Origin: Flavobacteriales bacterium | GTDB lineage: Bacteria; Bacteroidota; Bacteroidia; Flavobacteriales_D; Crocinitomicaceae | NCBI GenBank assembly: GCA_947476515.1 | Contig: CANJQZ010000004.1 | Coordinates: 1 to 27,251, forward strand | Length of the DNA stretch: 27,251 bases | Direction: 5' to 3' | Shown: positions 24,104 through 27,251 of the stretch, one piece after another | How the letters are laid out: the number at the start of each line of letters is the position of its first letter | Position numbering within the stretch: the stretch's first letter is position 1 | The notes under the pieces: model-generated | Databases searched by the model: none | Told to the model about the DNA's origin: nothing | What the model saw: the letters and a program-made list of their open reading frames with translations, nothing else | Translations under genes and position numbers: made by a program

Positions 24104-26626
24104 ATGGAAGCAAAATTTTCACCACGAGTAAAGGATTTGATACGCATTAGTAGAGAAGAGGCCTTAAATTTAAATAATGATTTTGTTAGTCCTGAGCACT
24201 TATTGCTGGGATTAATTAAATTGAATGAAGGGAAAGGATTTCAATTATTGCAAGAATTTAATTTAGATTTTTCAGTTCTAAAAAAAGAATTAGAAAAAGT
24301 ATTGGTAAAATCAGCTCATCCCAATGCAGTGCAATTAACCAGTTTGCCTCTATTGAAACAAACGGAAAATATTATCAAACAATCGTATTTAGAATCTAAA
24401 CAATTTAAATCTGCTGTGATTGGTACAGAACATTTGCTTCTTACTATATTAAGACACGAAGACAGCGCTGCATGTAAGGTTTTGAATAAGTACGGCGTAA
24501 TTTATGACAATGCTAAAGATGAATATGAAGCTATGATAGAGGAACAAAGAACACCAAAAGCAGAATTCCCGGGAGGTAATGATGAAGAAGAAAATTTAGC
24601 GGGAGCGTCGTCTTCTCGCAAACCGGCAGATCCAAAGTCTAAAACTCCTGTTTTGGATAATTTCGGTAGAGATTTAACTAAAATGGCTGAATCTGGTAAA
24701 TTAGATCCAATTGTTGGTCGTGAAAAAGAAATTGAAAGGGTTAGTCAGATTTTATCAAGAAGAAAAAAGAATAATCCAATACTTATTGGTGAGCCTGGTG
24801 TTGGAAAATCTGCTATAGCAGAAGGATTGGCCTTGCGCATTGTTCAGAGAAAAGTTTCTCGTATTTTATTCAATAAGCGTATTGTCTCCCTTGACTTAGC
24901 TTCTCTAGTGGCCGGTACCAAATATCGTGGTCAATTCGAAGAGCGCATGAAAGCGGTAATGCAGGAATTAGAAAAAAATCCTGATATTATATTATTTATA
25001 GATGAAATTCACACCATTATTGGAGCAGGTGGAGCAAGTGGTTCACTGGATGCATCAAATATGTTTAAACCAGCTTTAGCAAGGGGTGAACTGCAAGCAA
25101 TTGGTGCAACAACTCTGGATGAATACAGACAATACATTGAGAAAGACGGTGCATTAGAGCGTAGATTTCAAAAGGTAATTATTGAACCTACTTCTATTGA
25201 TGAAACCATTCAAATTCTTCAAAATATTAAAGAAAGATATGAAGACCATCACTCCGTTCAATATACTCCTGAAGCAATTATTGCTTGTGTGAAATTAACG
25301 GAAAGATATATCACTGACAGACATTTGCCAGATAAAGCAATTGATGCCTTAGATGAAGTAGGGTCAAGGGTGCACATTACGAATATTAATGTCCCAAAAG
25401 AAATTCTTGACATCGAAGCATCAATGGAAAGCTTAAATGAAGCTAAAAATGAAGCGATTCGCAAGCAGCAATACGAAATCGCGGCTGAAAAAAGAGATAC
25501 TATTCGAAAATTACAAGAGGATCTAGATACTGCAAAAGTGCAGTGGGAAGAAGAATCTAAAAACAATAAAATTGTAGTTACAGAAGAAGATGTAGCTGAG
25601 GTTGTTTCGATGATGTGTGGTATTCCAGTGACGAAGGTTTCACAAACTGAAACGGGTAAGTTAGTCAATATGGGAGCTGCTATTCGAGGTAAAGTTATTG
25701 GTCAAGACGAAGCAGTAGAAAAAGTTGTTAAAGCTATTCAACGCAATAGAGCAGGATTAAAAGATCCGAACAAACCTATTGGTTCTTTCTTTTTCCTCGG
25801 CCCAACGGGTGTTGGAAAAACTCAATTGGCGAAAGTTTTGGCTAAATATATATTTGATACTGAAGATGCTCTTGTTCGCATAGATATGTCTGAGTACATG
25901 GAGAAGTTTTCTATTTCTCGTCTGGTTGGAGCGCCTCCAGGATATGTGGGTTATGAAGAGGGTGGACAATTAACTGAAAAAGTGCGTCGCAAGCCTTATT
26001 CTATTATTTTATTAGATGAGATTGAAAAAGCGCATCCAGATGTATTTAATTTATTACTTCAAGTTCTTGATGATGGACACATGACCGATGGATTAGGTAG
26101 AAAAATAGATTTTAAGAATACAATATTAATCATGACTTCAAATATCGGTGCGCGTCAATTGCAAGAATTTGGAACTGGTGTTGGATTTGGTACAAAATCA
26201 CAGTTAGACTCGAAAGATGATAATTCTAAATTGGTAATTCAAAATGCTTTAAGAAAAGCATTTTCTCCTGAATTTTTAAATCGTGTTGATGATATGATCA
26301 TGTTCAAGTCTCTTGGTCGTCCGGAGATACACAAAATAATTGATCTTGAATTGGATAAATTGTTTGATCGAATCAAAGATTTAGGTTACAAGATAGAATT
26401 AACCGAAAAGGCAAAAGATTTTATTGTTGATAAAGGATACGATGAGAAATTTGGAGCTAGACCTCTAAAAAGAGCGATTCAAAAATATATTGAAGATCCA
26501 GTTGCTGAAGAAATCATCAATACGCATTTGCTTTCAGGGGACACTATTTTATTAGATCTTGAAGAAGGTAAAGACGAATTGAGCTTAAAAATCAAAAAGT
26601 CTAAACCAAGCAAAAAGACAAAATAA
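24104..26626 (+). CDS. clpC: ATP-dependent Clp protease ATP-binding subunit ClpC
   Basis: 840-residue AAA+ unfoldase that feeds substrates to ClpP. In order: a Clp N domain with two repeats (about 1-145, beginning FSPRVKDLIRISREEAL and IGTEHLLLTILRHED); first AAA+ module with Walker A GEPGVGKS (229-236) and Walker B LFIDEIH (near 298); a ClpC-type M/UVR region (about 445-480, QQYEIAAEKRDTIRKLQEDL); second AAA+ module with Walker A GPTGVGKT (566-573) and LLDEIEKAHPDV; a GVGFG loop near residue 693 matching the ClpP-docking VGF loop; and a C-terminal D2-small domain ending in a Lys-rich tail. The UVR motif and loop separate it from ClpA, ClpB and ClpE. The likely adaptor ClpS is encoded at 2407-2676. 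The gene is monocistronic, ending at a terminator. Confidence 0.96.
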   Translation: MEAKFSPRVKDLIRISREEALNLNNDFVSPEHLLLGLIKLNEGKGFQLLQEFNLDFSVLKKELEKVLVKSAHPNAVQLTSLPLLKQTENIIKQSYLESKQFKSAVIGTEHLLLTILRHEDSAACKVLNKYGVIYDNAKDEYEAMIEEQRTPKAEFPGGNDEEENLAGASSSRKPADPKSKTPVLDNFGRDLTKMAESGKLDPIVGREKEIERVSQILSRRKKNNPILIGEPGVGKSAIAEGLALRIVQRKVSRILFNKRIVSLDLASLVAGTKYRGQFEERMKAVMQELEKNPDIILFIDEIHTIIGAGGASGSLDASNMFKPALARGELQAIGATTLDEYRQYIEKDGALERRFQKVIIEPTSIDETIQILQNIKERYEDHHSVQYTPEAIIACVKLTERYITDRHLPDKAIDALDEVGSRVHITNINVPKEILDIEASMESLNEAKNEAIRKQQYEIAAEKRDTIRKLQEDLDTAKVQWEEESKNNKIVVTEEDVAEVVSMMCGIPVTKVSQTETGKLVNMGAAIRGKVIGQDEAVEKVVKAIQRNRAGLKDPNKPIGSFFFLGPTGVGKTQLAKVLAKYIFDTEDALVRIDMSEYMEKFSISRLVGAPPGYVGYEEGGQLTEKVRRKPYSIILLDEIEKAHPDVFNLLLQVLDDGHMTDGLGRKIDFKNTILIMTSNIGARQLQEFGTGVGFGTKSQLDSKDDNSKLVIQNALRKAFSPEFLNRVDDMIMFKSLGRPEIHKIIDLELDKLFDRIKDLGYKIELTEKAKDFIVDKGYDEKFGARPLKRAIQKYIEDPVAEEIINTHLLSGDTILLDLEEGKDELSLKIKKSKPSKKTK

Positions 26627-26654
26627 ATCAAATCTAGATTTAAAAATAATAAGC

Positions 26655-26686
26655 AAAAAAAAGAGGACGAAAGTCCTCTTTTTTTT
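26655..26686. terminator. Bidirectional intrinsic terminator between clpC and the oxoamine synthase gene
   Basis: An 8-bp stem AAGAGGAC/GTCCTCTT with a GAAA loop is flanked by an A-tract (26655-26662) on the left and a T-tract (26679-26686) on the right. The symmetry lets it end clpC on the plus strand and the convergent gene on the minus strand. Confidence 0.9.
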
Positions 26687-26699
26687 ATGTTTAAAATTA

Positions 26700-27251
26700 T
26701 TAAACTACTGCTATTTCATCTGACATATAACCACCAGCATTTAATTTACCAATGATTTTAGAGAAAGATTCGATGGTATAGTTAACATCCTCTAGAGTGT
26801 GAATTGCTGTTGGAATTAAGCGAAGAATGATCATTCCTTTTGGAACCACTGGATAAACAACCATGGAACAGAAAATATTGTAATTCTCTCTTAAGTCATA
26901 AATTAAATTTGTAGATTCAGGAATCGAACCGTTCAGGTATACTGGGGTAACACATGAATTGGTTGGGCCAATTTCAAATCCGGCTTTTTTCAATCCTGAT
27001 TGTAGTGCATTGGTAATTTCCCACAATTTATTTTTTAATTCTGGTTGATTTCTCATTAACTCTAATCTCTTTAATGCACCAACTACTAGAGGAAGAGGTA
27101 AAGCTTTAGCGAAAATCTGTGAACGCATATTGTAACGTAAATATTCTACGACTTGAGCGTCACTTGAAATAAACCCTCCAATTAAGGCAAATGATTTAGC
27201 GAAGGTCCCGAAATAAATATCGATTCCATCTTGACAACCTTGTTCTTGTCC
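26700..27251 (-). CDS. Alpha-oxoamine synthase, C-terminal part (probable serine palmitoyltransferase type)
   Basis: The frame is open to the right edge, so only the C-terminal 183 residues are visible and the start lies outside the window. Seen: DIYFGTFAKSFALIGGF with the predicted PLP Schiff-base lysine at bases 27195-27197, RSQIFAKALPLPLVVGALKRL, CVTPVYLNGSIPE and VVYPVVPKGMIILRLIPTAIHT, which carries the conserved C-terminal arginine. These mark fold-type I PLP enzymes of the alpha-oxoamine synthase family (serine palmitoyltransferase, 2-amino-3-ketobutyrate CoA ligase, 8-amino-7-oxononanoate synthase). The VPKG and RSQIFAK segments resemble a Bacteroidota group often named serine palmitoyltransferase, the first step of sphingolipid synthesis, but the visible part does not settle the substrate. 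It ends at the bidirectional terminator shared with clpC. Confidence 0.82.
   Translation of the reverse strand, partial: GQEQGCQDGIDIYFGTFAKSFALIGGFISSDAQVVEYLRYNMRSQIFAKALPLPLVVGALKRLELMRNQPELKNKLWEITNALQSGLKKAGFEIGPTNSCVTPVYLNGSIPESTNLIYDLRENYNIFCSMVVYPVVPKGMIILRLIPTAIHTLEDVNYTIESFSKIIGKLNAGGYMSDEIAVV

Noticed and set aside
25258..25668. Minus-strand open frame inside clpC
   Set aside because: It is a complement shadow of the conserved ClpC middle and second AAA+ region, Ser-rich and without motifs.

Overview
The window reads as chromosomal DNA of a low-GC member of the Bacteroidota, probably Flavobacteriales (a Crocinitomicaceae-like lineage is my guess, not shown). Evidence: a type IX secretion C-terminal sorting domain, Bacteroidota-type SPOR-like domains, the neighbourhood RecD-like helicase / DUF3822 / rsmD, a BatA-domain protein next to a dihydroorotase-like gene, gyrA followed by a TPR lipoprotein-like or periplasmic gene, phylum-type -7 boxes (TAnnTTTG) upstream of several genes, and starts that lack clear Shine-Dalgarno sequences. 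It is a dense, mostly core region: no gene-free stretch exceeds about 220 bases, and I see no rRNA, tRNA, CRISPR, insertion sequence, prophage or defence locus.

Layout. (1) Bases 1-3220, plus strand: a tight unit of a repeat-bearing SPOR-domain protein (5' end outside the window), clpS and a rhomboid protease. (2) Bases 3222-6409, minus strand: DUF3822, rsmD, coaD and a redox-dead TlpA-like protein, with overlaps or tiny gaps, divergent from a RecD-like helicase (6625-8001). (3) Bases 7994-11267, minus: a secreted protein with a T9SS sorting tail followed by a large secreted protein of unknown function. (4) Bases 11403-14764, minus: a YbiT/YkpA-type ABC-F ATPase and an M61 peptidase with PDZ domain. 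(5) Bases 14848-20107, minus: FAD/NAD(P)-binding protein, BatA-domain protein, a dihydroorotase-like protein lacking its metal ligands, and a phospholipid-methyltransferase-like enzyme. (6) Bases 20142-23904, minus: gyrA and a periplasmic TPR protein, closed by a strong intrinsic terminator. (7) clpC (24104-26626, plus), ending at a bidirectional terminator shared with the C-terminal part of an alpha-oxoamine synthase, probably the serine palmitoyltransferase type.

How the genes may work together. ClpS and ClpC, the adaptor and the unfoldase of N-degron proteolysis, are both here but 21 kb apart. The remaining units cover DNA topology, translation (RsmD, ABC-F), CoA synthesis, pyrimidine-related and lipid metabolism, and envelope or secretion functions. 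A recurrent theme is family members that have lost catalytic residues: a TlpA-like protein without CXXC, a dihydroorotase without its HxH and other ligands, and an ABC-F protein with one degenerate ATP site. I did not find a convincing new multi-gene system. The best leads are the tandem-repeat SPOR protein with its clpS/rhomboid neighbours, the unrecognised 757-residue secreted protein, and the gene whose start codon directly abuts an intrinsic terminator.
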